Of a DNA stretch of 64,000 nucleotides, positions 1 through 8,275 are shown one piece after another. A model generated the notes under the pieces. That model was given only the letters and a program-made list of their open reading frames with translations. It did not search any database and was not told the origin of the DNA. How positions within the stretch are numbered: the first letter of the stretch is position 1; every line of letters starts with the position of its first letter. Both the position numbers and the translations under genes were made by a program. This DNA comes from AP-15 sp963703855 (GTDB lineage: Bacteria > Pseudomonadota > Alphaproteobacteria > ATCC43930 > CGMCC-115725), in the NCBI GenBank assembly GCA_963703855.1, contig CAVPFW010000021.1:1-64000 (forward strand), given 5' to 3'.

Positions 1-530
1 CCAATGCCGCTGGGTCGGCCAGGCCTCAGTCTGAACGGGATTTTTAGGGCGCTGCACGCGTAAGCCCGCACAAGCGTCGCGGGCGGCAAGGTATCGAGAT
101 AATGCGTCAGTAGCGATCGTCGTCCCGCATTCGGCGCGCGGCCTCCTTTTTGCGGGCTCGCCGGCAGCCGTCGGCTCGACGGGCGTTGCGGATGCCGCGG
201 CCGTAAATCACATGCAATTTAACCAAGAAAAATTCTGTCGCAGCTTCGACCGCCATCTACTATGCGGCCGGTTCAAGACGCGGGCACGCGCTTACAGCCC
301 AAGGGGCTGACGCACGTATGTTGCCCGTCAGGGCCGGTGCCTCGGTCGTGACGGCCAAGTCACAGTCGAGTTCGACGGCAACACTATTTGGCTCGGTGGT
401 CACGCCGTAACCTGTGTGTGGAGGGTTGGCTGCTACCCTAACGAGAGCGCGACGAACCGGGCGGCGCGGTGGCGGCTGTTGCCTCACAGCGGATTAATTG
501 GGTTCCACCAATAGGGTGATTGGGGTCGCC

Positions 531-989
531 ATGACATCGGAATCCTCCGGCCCGTTTCACACTACCTGGGCACGCTTGGCGCCTGAGCTACTCGTGACCG
601 ACATCGACAAAAGCCTGCATTTCTGGCGCGACTTGTGCGGCTTCGCGGTGCTCTTCGACCGCCCATACGAAGGCTTCGCGTACCTCGATCTCGACGGGGC
701 TCAAATCATGTTGGATGAGCGCAGCCGAACCCGGAATTGGGAGACGGGACCAATGGAAATTCCGTTTGGGCGCGGCGTGAACTTTCAGGTCAGCGTGCCG
801 GCAATCGAGCCGATCATTGCGGCGCTGGCGAGCGTCGGCTGGCCCCTGTTCATGGAGCCCGAGCAGAAATGGTATCGCACCGGGAAGGTCGAGACGGGCG
901 TGCATCAATTCTTGGTGCAGGACCCGGACGGGTATCTAATTCGCTTTTCAGCCTACATCGGTGAACGGCGTTCGGGTCTCACAGGATGA
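531..989 (+). CDS. VOC-family (glyoxalase/bleomycin-resistance-like) protein
   Basis: A small cytoplasmic single-domain protein of 152 residues. The N-terminal pattern LLVTDIDKSLHFWRDLCGF is the typical opening of a vicinal-oxygen-chelate fold, and the C-terminal VQDPDGYLIRF is its closing strand. It resembles bleomycin-binding-type members; the substrate cannot be told. I chose the ATG at 531, with a GGGG five bases upstream, over an in-frame TTG at 498. A GNAT acetyltransferase gene follows after 12 bases, so the two are probably co-transcribed. The fold assignment is firm; resistance function is not claimed. Confidence 0.82.
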   Translation: MTSESSGPFHTTWARLAPELLVTDIDKSLHFWRDLCGFAVLFDRPYEGFAYLDLDGAQIMLDERSRTRNWETGPMEIPFGRGVNFQVSVPAIEPIIAALASVGWPLFMEPEQKWYRTGKVETGVHQFLVQDPDGYLIRFSAYIGERRSGLTG

Positions 990-1001
990 GGAAGCAAATC
1001 G

Positions 1002-1448
1002 ATGGAGCTTACGGTACGGTCGACCCGGACGGAGGATGCCCATGCTTGGCATGCCCTCTGGCGCGCGTATTGCGCGGCGCTTGATGGTGCGGTCTCCGAC
1101 GAGGTCACGGAGGGCGTCTGGCAGCGCATTCTTGCCTCGAACGAGCCGGTTTGGTGCCTTCTCGCCTGCCGTGCCGGGAACGAACCAATCGGCTTCGCCA
1201 ATTACGTCCTCCATCCCCACACCTGGAGCCTCCAGCCCGTCTGCTATCTTGAAGACCTGTTCGTCGCGCCGGAGGCACGCAGTAGCGGAGCAGGCCGGGC
1301 GCTGATCGAGGGGATCGTCGCGCTCGGGAGGCGGCACGGCTGGCGGCGCGTCTATTGGCACACGCATGAAGACAACCACCGCGCTCGGACGCTGTATGAT
1401 CGGCTCGCCCCACGAACCGATTACGTCCGCTATGATATCGACCTCTGA
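1002..1448 (+). CDS. GNAT-family N-acetyltransferase
   Basis: A 148-residue acyl-CoA-dependent N-acetyltransferase; the acceptor is unknown. Motif A is visible as VAPEARSSGAGRALIEG, the R/QxxGxG/A signature that binds the acetyl-CoA pyrophosphate, followed by the usual helix. The C-terminal part has NHRARTLYDRL, the motif B tyrosine helix. The start has a GAGGAAG Shine-Dalgarno. It follows the VOC gene closely on the same strand, and this acetyltransferase-plus-VOC pairing is common in small resistance or detoxification pairs, though that role is inference. Confidence 0.87.
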   Translation: MELTVRSTRTEDAHAWHALWRAYCAALDGAVSDEVTEGVWQRILASNEPVWCLLACRAGNEPIGFANYVLHPHTWSLQPVCYLEDLFVAPEARSSGAGRALIEGIVALGRRHGWRRVYWHTHEDNHRARTLYDRLAPRTDYVRYDIDL

Positions 1449-1523
1449 TGTCGAGCCCCAGGCCCATAGACCGGCCACCCACACTGGATCGACACGCAGA
1501 GAAGAGGTTATGCGCAATATCGC

Positions 1524-1789
1524 GAGGTAGGCGTTCTGCACCGTCAGCTTCGCTAGGTCGACGGCGATGGCGGGGTATTTGTCGGTCCAGATGTTGCCCG
1601 GCGGGTGTGGAATCGCACCCGGCCGGCATCGAGCCGAGCGTGCATGCGGTAGCAATCGAATTTGATCTCGTGCAGCCAATCAGGACTGCTCGGGGCGGTT
1701 TTGACGAGCGCTGCAAGCTGCGGTTTGATCCATGCAGGCGGCGATGCCTCCTCACTTCTTCCTTGCGTCGGGAGCCGGGTTGAGGGCAT
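1524..1789 (-). pseudogene. Remnant of an ATP-dependent DNA ligase (LigD-type) domain
   Basis: A decayed piece of the adenylation domain of a LigD-like end-joining ligase. In one frame it reads PQLAALVKTAPSSPDWLHEIKFD, which includes the nucleotidyl-transfer motif I lysine (EIKFD). The next residue, normally glycine, is cysteine. After about residue 55 homology moves to another frame (WTDKYPAIAVDLAKL), so there is at least one frameshift, and it stops near 1524. No polymerase, nuclease or remaining ligase domain is present. It is therefore a relic lying antisense between two intact genes. Confidence 0.7.
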
Positions 1790-1824
1790 CGGATTCTTAA
1801 CGCGCCGTGAGAGAAGGGATTACC

Positions 1825-2235
1825 ATGGAGCTTCCGCAGACCGGCGGCTGCCAATGCGGCAAAATCCGATACGAGATCATCGAAGCCCCGACGTTGGTCT
1901 ACACGTGTCATTGTCGGGATTGCCAGCGTTTGACGAGCAGCGCGTTCTCGTTGGGGATCGTCGTGAGCGAGGCCGGCTTTCGTCTCAGCGGAGTCGAGCC
2001 GCGACCGCTCCAGCGCATGCCCGATAGCGGGCAACTCAACACCCGGCTGGTGTGCCCGGAATGTGGTTCCTGGGTCTATAGCCCTCCGAGAGATGGCGTG
2101 ATCCGGGTCAGGGCGGGCACCCTCGACGATACGTCATGGCTGCGTCCGACCCGGCACATCTGGACCCGCAGCAAGCAGCCCTGGGTCTCGTTCGCCGAAG
2201 GCGACGAGGTCTTCGAGAAAGCACCACCTGCGTAG
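1825..2235 (+). CDS. GFA/CENP-V family zinc-binding protein
   Basis: A 136-residue member of the glutathione-dependent formaldehyde-activating (GFA) fold family. The zinc-binding cysteines are all present: GGCQCGKIRYE near the N-terminus, CHCRDCQRL in the middle and CPECGSW later. Family members are often annotated as formaldehyde-glutathione adduct enzymes, but most have no shown activity, so only the fold is claimed. The ATG at 1825 follows an AAGGGA Shine-Dalgarno; an upstream in-frame start at 1807 would add six residues. A GST-family gene follows 25 bases downstream, consistent with glutathione-linked chemistry. Confidence 0.86.
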   Translation: MELPQTGGCQCGKIRYEIIEAPTLVYTCHCRDCQRLTSSAFSLGIVVSEAGFRLSGVEPRPLQRMPDSGQLNTRLVCPECGSWVYSPPRDGVIRVRAGTLDDTSWLRPTRHIWTRSKQPWVSFAEGDEVFEKAPPA

Positions 2236-2260
2236 CTCGCGCCGCTCCGGGGATTGTCAA

Positions 2261-2920
2261 ATGTCGCTGGTTCTTCACGGTTTTCGCTATAGCGTCTATG
2301 TGCGGATATCCCGTATCGCGTTGGCCGAGAAAGGGCTGACTTATGAGCACGTCGAGATTGATCCGTTTGCGACGGACGTGCCCATCGAATATCTCACCCT
2401 ACATCCGTTCAAGCGTGTTCCGGTGCTCGTAGACGGCGACTTTGCGCTCTACGAGACCGAGGCGATTACGCGGTATATTGACGAAGCCTTCCCTGGCCCG
2501 GCGTTGCAGCCATCGGAACCACGCCAGCGCGCTCGGATGGCGCAAATCATCTCGGTCATCAACTCCTATGGATATCTGTCGATGGTGCGGCAAGTCGCCG
2601 GGGAGCGAGTGTTTGCACCTCTCAGAGGTCGGCAACCTGACGAAGCGCTAATTCGGGCCGGCCTTGAGGCTTCCCGCCGCGTCCTCGATGCGCTCGAAAC
2701 CATCGTTCCCGGCGATGGCCCCATCGCCGGAGGAAAGGTCTGGTCACTCGCCGATTTTCACCTGGCTCCCATGATGGCCTACTTCACGACAGCCCCCGAG
2801 GGCGAGGAAGCTTTGGGCCGCTACGCAAGGTTATCCGCATGGTGGCAAGTCATACGCGAGCGGAATAGCGTCCAGGAGGTTGCTACGGGCCTACCGACTT
2901 CGCGACCGAGCTTACCTTGA
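2261..2920 (+). CDS. Glutathione S-transferase family protein
   Basis: A 219-residue cytosolic GST. Residues 1-80 form the thioredoxin-like domain, with the cis-proline segment KRVPVLVDGD and the glutathione-binding ETEAI. The remainder is the all-helical C-terminal domain, with WSLADFHLAPM as the usual N-capping/hydrophobic staple region. Length is normal for the family. It lies 25 bases after the GFA-family gene on the same strand, so both probably act in glutathione-dependent detoxification; the substrate cannot be inferred. Confidence 0.88.
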   Translation: MSLVLHGFRYSVYVRISRIALAEKGLTYEHVEIDPFATDVPIEYLTLHPFKRVPVLVDGDFALYETEAITRYIDEAFPGPALQPSEPRQRARMAQIISVINSYGYLSMVRQVAGERVFAPLRGRQPDEALIRAGLEASRRVLDALETIVPGDGPIAGGKVWSLADFHLAPMMAYFTTAPEGEEALGRYARLSAWWQVIRERNSVQEVATGLPTSRPSLP

Positions 2921-3019
2921 CTGATCCGCAAAATTCTCAACGCGGGCGTGTCAGCGCCATCCGGCGGAAACATGCAACGCTGGCGGTTCATCGTCGTCTG
3001 AAACGCGAAGGTCAAGCAG

Positions 3020-3104
3020 TAGGTAGGATGGGTTGAGCTAAGCGAAACCCATCGTGCGGCCCCTCGGGTTGGTGGGTTTCGCGTTGCTCCCCCCACCCTA
3101 CGCG
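3020..3104. repeat. Dispersed palindromic repeat (GTAGG...GGGTT family)
   Basis: An imperfect inverted repeat with arms of about 32 bases. The left arm contains GGGTTGAGCTAAGCGAAACC and the right arm contains its near complement, ending CCCACCCTACGC. It can form one long hairpin. A half copy lies at 24121-24142. It sits in the 440-base gap between the GST and dehalogenase genes; the rest of that gap (2921-3019, 3105-3359) shows nothing I recognise. Confidence 0.75.
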
Positions 3105-3359
3105 TGATCCTGCGCGGCTTCGTAACGCGTTGGCTCAGAGGCCGAGCTGCACGTAAATCGCGCGTTCGACCGCCGTTATGTCCTCCCGGCTGAGGCCGGC
3201 CGACTTTGTCGCGCAGGCGGAGCTTGGACATGCTCCGCGCTCCTTGTTGTCCAGAGGTGCGCCGTCCAATGCTACACTGCAAGATTTGGCGGTTGACGAT
3301 GGCGTGGAAGCTGCGCGACATGCGGCTAAAGAGGCAACTGGCGATAGGGGATGCAAACG

Positions 3360-4073
3360 ATGGCGATTTCCGAGGTGAAGGCGCTGACCTTCGACGTGTT
3401 CGGGACGGTGGTGAACTGGCGCGACAGCATCGCGCGCGAGGCCAAGGCCATTCTCGGACCGAAGGGATATGACAAGGACTGGCACGATTTCGCCGACAAA
3501 TGGCGGGCGCGCTACCAGCCAGCCATGGCCAAGGTGCGCAACGGCGAACGGCCGTGGACGCGGCTCGACGATTTGCATCGCGAGAATTTGGTCGAGCTAT
3601 TGCCGGAGTTCGGGATCGCGGGGCTCGGCGCGGCCGAGGTCGACCATCTAAACCGCGCCTGGCACCGGCTAGACGGCTGGCCCGACACCGTCGAGGGGCT
3701 GATCCGGCTCAAGCGCAAATACATCCTCGCCACCCTGTCGAACGGCAATGTCGCGCTGATGGTCAACATGGCGAAATATGCCGGGCTGCCGTGGGACGCG
3801 ATCCTCGGCGCCGAAGTCGCACACGCCTACAAGCCGCAGCCCGAGGCCTATGACCGCACCGCCGCCTTTCTCGACCTGAAGCCCGCGGAATGCATGATGG
3901 TCGCGGCACATAACGGCGACCTCGTCGCGGCGCGCGGGCGCGGCTTCCATACCGCCTTTGTCAGCCGGCCATTGGAGCACGGCCCGAACAAGACCCGCGA
4001 CGTCAAGGCCGAGCACGATTTCGACGTGATCGCCGACAGCTTCACCGACCTCGCCGCCAAGCTCGGCTGCTGA
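3360..4073 (+). CDS. Haloacid dehalogenase, type II (HAD superfamily)
   Basis: A 237-residue HAD hydrolase of the (S)-2-haloacid dehalogenase type. Motif I is TFDVFGTVV, with the nucleophilic Asp; motif II is ATLSNGN, supplying the Ser/Asn pair; motif III is the lysine of YKPQPEAY; and the late acidic motif is AAHNGD. The family replaces the halogen of 2-haloalkanoates by hydroxyl through an aspartyl ester, but many homologues are phosphatases, so the substrate is uncertain. Two ATGs lie nine bases apart (3351, 3360); the AGGGG Shine-Dalgarno abuts the first, so I chose the second. Confidence 0.83.
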   Translation: MAISEVKALTFDVFGTVVNWRDSIAREAKAILGPKGYDKDWHDFADKWRARYQPAMAKVRNGERPWTRLDDLHRENLVELLPEFGIAGLGAAEVDHLNRAWHRLDGWPDTVEGLIRLKRKYILATLSNGNVALMVNMAKYAGLPWDAILGAEVAHAYKPQPEAYDRTAAFLDLKPAECMMVAAHNGDLVAARGRGFHTAFVSRPLEHGPNKTRDVKAEHDFDVIADSFTDLAAKLGC

Positions 4074-4343
4074 GGCGAGCGGTGCCCGCCGGGGCAGCTC
4101 ACCCCCAGGCAACCTCAGACGCAGCGAGCTGTGCCGGTCGAGGCAATCCACGTCTTCGGGCGCCTGGCAAGCAGACGCGGATACGCGGGACAAGCCCGCG
4201 CAAGATAACCTTGAGTTGTCCAGGGCCGACCTCAACACTGCTTCCTTGCCGTCGCAATTCCCCGGGACAGCTTTGCCTTACAGGCGGAGAGACGGGGGCC
4301 GTGGAACCAGGTCATCGCGGGCGAGATTTAGCGGGCGGGCGGC

Positions 4344-5987
4344 TCAGTTGATCGGCACCGCCGCTTCGATGTCGCGCGGGGCGGCCGTCCACGAGCTTTC
4401 GAAGCTCCGGGCCAATTCGGGCGCGAGCCCGCTGCGCCCGCGCACCGAAATAAAGAACGCCAGCACCTGCTCGGTCAGCTTGCGTTGCTGCGCCAGCTCG
4501 TGCGCGGTCAAATCGGCGAGGTAGCCGCGGTCGATCTCGATATGTTCGGCCGGCGTCCGCGCCACGTGGTCGAGCGCGGCGCGCAAGGTGTTCAGCGCAT
4601 ACCCGTTGCACCGCGCCGTCAGGCTGTGCACGTAGGCCCGGTCGAGCGCCGCGAAGCTGCGATAGCCCGGCAGCTTCAGATGCGCCTCGAAAACCAGCGC
4701 GCGCAGGATATGGCACAGTCCGCCATTCGAGAAATTGCGTTGGCGAAAGGCGCCCAGCATCCAGTCGTAGAAGCGGTCGAGGCGGGGATCGAGGAAGTCG
4801 TAATCGGGCTCGAACGGCGTCCCCTTCAGCCGGCCTTCGGCCTCGAGCTGGGTTTTCAGCGGCGTGCCCGCATAGGGCAATGTCCGGCAGAAATTTGCCA
4901 CGCTCCACCCGTCGCCGACAAACGCGTCGAGGAAATCGACGTTGGCCACGGCGCTCTCGATCGTCGAATAGGGCTCCAGCAGCATGAAGCCGAAATCGAA
5001 GGACAGGTCGAGGGCGCGCAGCACGTCGCCGGCCGCCAGGTGCTGCGCCGGCTTCAGCATCTTGTTCATGTGGCGCAGGCCGTCGGCGTCGCCGCTCTCG
5101 ACGCCCATATAGACGTGGGTCAGGCCGGCCGCGATCAGCTGCTCGATGATCGGCGCCCGTACCTCGTCCGACCGGCAGCTGATCTTGAACGCGATCCTGC
5201 CGCCGAGCCCGGCCCGCAGGATTTCCTCGGCAAGGGCGGCCGCCCAGTCGCGCGCCCGCGTTCCGGTGGCGAGAAAGTCGTCGTCCTGGAACAGGAATAC
5301 GCGCGCCCCCTGATCGAGATGAACCCGCCGCATCTCGTCGGCCACCGCGCGCGGCGCACGCAGCCGGCGCAGTCGGCCACCCTGAGCCTCGTAGAACGGC
5401 CTGATCGAGCAGAAGCTGCAGTTCCATGGGCAACCGCGGCTGCCGAGCAGGGAGGCGGTCGCGAGATCGCGGCTGCGGTAGTCGATATCGGCGCGGTCCG
5501 GTTCCGGCAGGCTGTCGAGATCGTCGATTGCCGGCCGCAGCGGGTTGGCGGCGACCTCCGCCCCGCGGCGGTAGGCGATGCCGAGGATGTCGCGCCACTC
5601 GCGGCCGGACGACAGCCGGTCCATCAGCTCGACCAAGGTTGCCTCGCCTTCGAAGCGGACAATCGAGTCCGCGCCCGGGATGCGCTGCAGAACCTCGGCG
5701 TAATCGAAGCTCGGATAGTGGCCGCCGATCGTGACGTGCGCCCGGCAGCCGGCCGCACGCAGCGCCTGGATGACCCGGCCGAACTCGGGCGCCATGTATT
5801 GGAAGATCAGCGAAAATCCCACGACGTCCGGTTCGAGCCGCGCCACTGCGTCACAGATCGGGCCGGGATCGGCGGTGTAGGTGGCGATCTCGCCACGAAA
5901 GCCGGCGTGGCGGACGGCGGAGAGCAGGTAGCGCAGGCCCAGATTGTCCTGGTCCTGGAAGCCGATCAGCAGGATGCTCGCGGTCAT
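4344..5987 (-). CDS. B12-binding-domain radical SAM protein
   Basis: A 547-residue enzyme with an N-terminal Rossmann-type cobalamin-binding domain (about residues 1-140) and a radical SAM barrel carrying CPWNCSFC (Cys186, Cys190, Cys193), the [4Fe-4S]/SAM-binding CX3CX2C motif. The canonical DxHxxG cobalamin motif is not evident, as in many class B-like members, so cobalamin would bind base-off without a His ligand, or not at all. The C-terminal ~200 residues are family-specific. Its ATG overlaps the stop of the upstream tandem-repeat gene (ATGA), so the two are translationally coupled. Substrate unknown; family chemistry includes methylation at unactivated carbons and ring rearrangements. 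Confidence 0.85.
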   Translation of the reverse strand: MTASILLIGFQDQDNLGLRYLLSAVRHAGFRGEIATYTADPGPICDAVARLEPDVVGFSLIFQYMAPEFGRVIQALRAAGCRAHVTIGGHYPSFDYAEVLQRIPGADSIVRFEGEATLVELMDRLSSGREWRDILGIAYRRGAEVAANPLRPAIDDLDSLPEPDRADIDYRSRDLATASLLGSRGCPWNCSFCSIRPFYEAQGGRLRRLRAPRAVADEMRRVHLDQGARVFLFQDDDFLATGTRARDWAAALAEEILRAGLGGRIAFKISCRSDEVRAPIIEQLIAAGLTHVYMGVESGDADGLRHMNKMLKPAQHLAAGDVLRALDLSFDFGFMLLEPYSTIESAVANVDFLDAFVGDGWSVANFCRTLPYAGTPLKTQLEAEGRLKGTPFEPDYDFLDPRLDRFYDWMLGAFRQRNFSNGGLCHILRALVFEAHLKLPGYRSFAALDRAYVHSLTARCNGYALNTLRAALDHVARTPAEHIEIDRGYLADLTAHELAQQRKLTEQVLAFFISVRGRSGLAPELARSFESSWTAAPRDIEAAVPIN

Positions 5988-6580
5988 TTCGCGCCAGCGG
6001 GCCTTTCCCGCATCTCCTTAAGCCGCTCGTTGAGCAATCCCTCGATCGATCTCAGGCGAACGATGTCCTCGGCCACGGCCCGTGCCGTCGTCTCGATTTC
6101 CCCCGCGGTCAGCCGGGTGATATCTTCCGGCGGCGGATCCGACCCCGCCAGCAAGCGGGCGATCCATTCGGCCAAGATCGGGTCCAAGCCTTCGAGGCGG
6201 ACCCGGTCGCTCGCCGGGGGATCGCCGTGAGGCGGTCGGCGCAGCAGCAGTTCGGCCAACCGCACGCGATCGCTGACGGCGGGGTCGCCCGGATGCGGGC
6301 GGCGCAGCAGCAGTTCGGCCAGGCGCACCCGGTCGGTCGCCGCGGGGTCGCCCTGAGGCGGCCGGCGCAGCAGCGACTCGGCCAGCCGCACCCGGTCGGA
6401 AACCGCCGGGTCGACGATCGGGCCGCCCGGCCGACGAAAGGCTTCGAGCTGTGCCGCGCCGAACCGCGAGAACTCCGAAGGGGGCGGATCGCCGGGATTG
6501 ATCAAGCCCAAGGCAGCGAGAACCTGCTCCAGGTAAGAAATTCGGGCATCGATTAAGTAGAGATCGCGCAAGGTTGGCAC
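5984..6580 (-). CDS. Uncharacterised protein with 21-residue tandem repeats, coupled to radical SAM gene
   Basis: A 198-residue protein I do not recognise. Residues 57-119 are three near-identical 21-residue units of pattern DPAVSDRVRLAELLLRRPPHG, followed by a fourth partial copy from residue 120. Degenerate versions flank them (DPPPSEFSRFGAAQLEAFRR at 31-50 and DPPPEDITRL at 148-157), so most of the protein is built from one unit. The unit should form an amphipathic helix between proline breaks. There is no signal peptide or membrane segment. The start is GTG with a strong GGAGG five bases upstream. The stop overlaps the radical SAM start, which suggests a partner, scaffold or substrate role (inference). 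Confidence 0.72.
   Translation of the reverse strand: MPTLRDLYLIDARISYLEQVLAALGLINPGDPPPSEFSRFGAAQLEAFRRPGGPIVDPAVSDRVRLAESLLRRPPQGDPAATDRVRLAELLLRRPHPGDPAVSDRVRLAELLLRRPPHGDPPASDRVRLEGLDPILAEWIARLLAGSDPPPEDITRLTAGEIETTARAVAEDIVRLRSIEGLLNERLKEMRERPAGAK
6161..6412 (-). repeat. 63-bp in-frame tandem repeat, about four units
   Basis: Three well-conserved 63-base units (6350-6412, 6287-6349, 6224-6286 on the minus strand) and a diverged fourth (6161-6223), all in frame inside the uncharacterised gene. Each encodes one 21-residue block. The close similarity of the DNA indicates recent unit duplication, so copy number may vary between strains. Confidence 0.85.
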
Positions 6581-6734
6581 CGAAACCTCCGTTGATCGTC
6601 ACGCGTCCGACGGAAGGCATGTGCGATCATCGCACCATCGGCGAGGTAGCATCATCGCCGGAGTTGATCAGGGTATCGCCGCGGAACCGAGTTCACAACG
6701 GGTTTTGCGCTGTGCCTGTCCGAGGCCGTCGGGG

Positions 6735-7859
6735 TCAGGTTCGAGCCTCGATAAAGCCCTTGATCAGCCGGGCGACCTCGCCGGCTTTTTCCAGATGGGG
6801 CAGGTGGCCCGCCTGCTCCAGAATGTGAACCGGGAACCGCGGAGCGAGGGCTCGGCCGTGGGCGACCGGAAGGATCCGGTCGTCGCGGCCCCAGATCAGC
6901 TGCACCGGCATGGCGAGGGTTGCGATCCGCTCGCGCAGGTCGAGCGACTGCCGCCCGCCGGAGAACCAGGCTGCGGCGATCGTCGCCAGTGCCGCGGTGA
7001 CGCCATCGACGCGCTTGTAGCGCAAAACCTCCTCGACCATCGCGCGGCTGACCAGCGCGGGATCGTGGACCAATTGGTTGAGCGCCTCGACCGCCTCGCG
7101 GCGGCGCCCGGCGCGGACAAAGCCCTCGATGAAGGTGCGGTTGATCTCCGGCCCGAGCCCGGCCGAGGCGATCAGGGTCAGGCTCGCGGTGCGGTCGGGT
7201 CGGCGCAGTGCCAGCAATGCCGCGACCGCGCCGCCCATCGAGTGCCCGACGAGATGCACCCGCTCGACGGCGAGTGCGGCGAGCGCCGCCTCGGCGGCGT
7301 CGGTCAGGGCGTCGGGATTACCCGAGCCGACCTCCTTGACCGAGCCGCCATGCCCCGGCAGGTCGAAGGCGATCGTGCGGCGCCGCTCGGACAAAGCCGG
7401 TTGGGTGAACATCCAGGTGTTCAGATCGCCGCCAAAGCCGTGGATCAGCAACACAGGGACGCGCGGACCTTCGCCCAATTCGAGATAGCGCAGGCGCCGA
7501 CCGCCGGCATCAAGGTCGCGCGATGCCGTCGCTTCGGCTTGTGCCGCATTCTCGGCGGCCGGTTCGGGGATCGCGAATTCGGCGACAAAGGCGTCGAGCT
7601 CCGCGTCGGAGACCGCTTGCGGTGCCACAACCGCCAGCAACGCGCCGACCGGCAAGGTGGCACCCGCCGCGGCGACGATGCGGCGCAAGATGCCGGCTTC
7701 CTCGGCCTCGACCGTGTTGGTAATCTTGGTCGTTTCGATTTCGAGGATGTCTTCGCCCGGTGCGAAGTCCTGGCCCTCGCGTTTGAGCCAGCCCACAACC
7801 TTCCCCTCGGTCATGGTCAAGCCCCATTTCGGCATCGTGATGGGGATAATGTTGGCCAT
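6735..7859 (-). CDS. acoC: Acetoin dehydrogenase E2-like: lipoyl domain fused to alpha/beta hydrolase
   Basis: A 374-residue fusion. Residues 1-80 are a biotinyl/lipoyl carrier domain with the lipoyl-lysine motif IETTKITN (Lys45). After a linker of about 35 residues comes an alpha/beta-hydrolase domain with oxyanion HGFGG, nucleophile elbow GHSMGG (Ser207), acid GRDDRILP and histidine QAGHLPHL. This is the AcoC architecture, distinct from the chloramphenicol-acetyltransferase-type E2 of pyruvate dehydrogenase. It would carry the acyl group from E1 to CoA in acetoin cleavage. It is last in the acoA-acoB-NTF2-acoC operon. No E3 (lpd) gene follows, so E3 must be shared from elsewhere. Confidence 0.88.
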   Translation of the reverse strand: MANIIPITMPKWGLTMTEGKVVGWLKREGQDFAPGEDILEIETTKITNTVEAEEAGILRRIVAAAGATLPVGALLAVVAPQAVSDAELDAFVAEFAIPEPAAENAAQAEATASRDLDAGGRRLRYLELGEGPRVPVLLIHGFGGDLNTWMFTQPALSERRRTIAFDLPGHGGSVKEVGSGNPDALTDAAEAALAALAVERVHLVGHSMGGAVAALLALRRPDRTASLTLIASAGLGPEINRTFIEGFVRAGRRREAVEALNQLVHDPALVSRAMVEEVLRYKRVDGVTAALATIAAAWFSGGRQSLDLRERIATLAMPVQLIWGRDDRILPVAHGRALAPRFPVHILEQAGHLPHLEKAGEVARLIKGFIEART

Positions 7860-7876
7860 CGGATTATCAGCTCATC

Positions 7877-8275
7877 TCACTCCGCGTGCATCGCGGAAGC
7901 AAAGGTCCTTGGATCACCGTCGTCGACGATTCTGATGCTGTAGGACTGTCGCCAGTGCCGCGCGACAGTGCGGTCCTCCCGCAGGAGTTCCCAGCTGACC
8001 GTCGCCAATAGGCTTCGGCGGCCCATTGGTATCGTTTCAAGCCGAGACCAGCGGGCGCTTCGACAACCCTCACCGCGATAACGATCCAAGGCCGCTTGGT
8101 AATAGCGCACCAGGTCATCCCTTGTGGTCAGGGCCACAAGAGAGCCGTCCCGGCCCAATGCAACCCCCGGCGCCACGAAGAGATCGGCCACTTGGCTACC
8201 GTCGAAAGTCGTGAACGCTTTTGCGAAACGGTCAAAGTAGGCTTCGGCCGTCGCGACCTCGGAGACCCCGCTCAT
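7877..8275 (-). CDS. NTF2-like (SnoaL-type) protein within the aco operon
   Basis: A 132-residue protein with the NTF2/SnoaL-like pattern: an N-terminal helix (AEAYFDRFAKAFTTFD), DLFVAPGV, then a C-terminal sheet ending WRQSYSIRIVDDGDPRTFAS. Its ATG overlaps the stop of acoB (ATGA) and it ends 17 bases before acoC, so it belongs to the operon. Such proteins bind small hydrophobic ligands or act as isomerases or hydrolases; a role in acetoin/2-oxoacid metabolism is only inferred from position. This is not a standard aco subunit. Confidence 0.75.
   Translation of the reverse strand: MSGVSEVATAEAYFDRFAKAFTTFDGSQVADLFVAPGVALGRDGSLVALTTRDDLVRYYQAALDRYRGEGCRSARWSRLETIPMGRRSLLATVSWELLREDRTVARHWRQSYSIRIVDDGDPRTFASAMHAE

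Noticed and set aside
260..487. 75-residue minus-strand frame near the window start
   Set aside because: Composition is low-complexity proline/arginine, there is no family pattern or ribosome site, and nothing nearby supports it.
3010..3110. tRNA-like fold in the GST-dehalogenase gap
   Set aside because: The palindrome forms a single long hairpin; no TPsiC (GGTTCGA) or anticodon arm is present.
3131..3300. Minus-strand frame ending AVERAIYVQLGL upstream of the dehalogenase gene
   Set aside because: The last ~20 residues look protein-like, but no start, family or neighbour supports a gene; possibly a relic.
4485..6230. A 581-codon plus-strand frame opposite the radical SAM gene
   Set aside because: Shadow of the minus-strand gene, which has clear cobalamin and radical SAM motifs.
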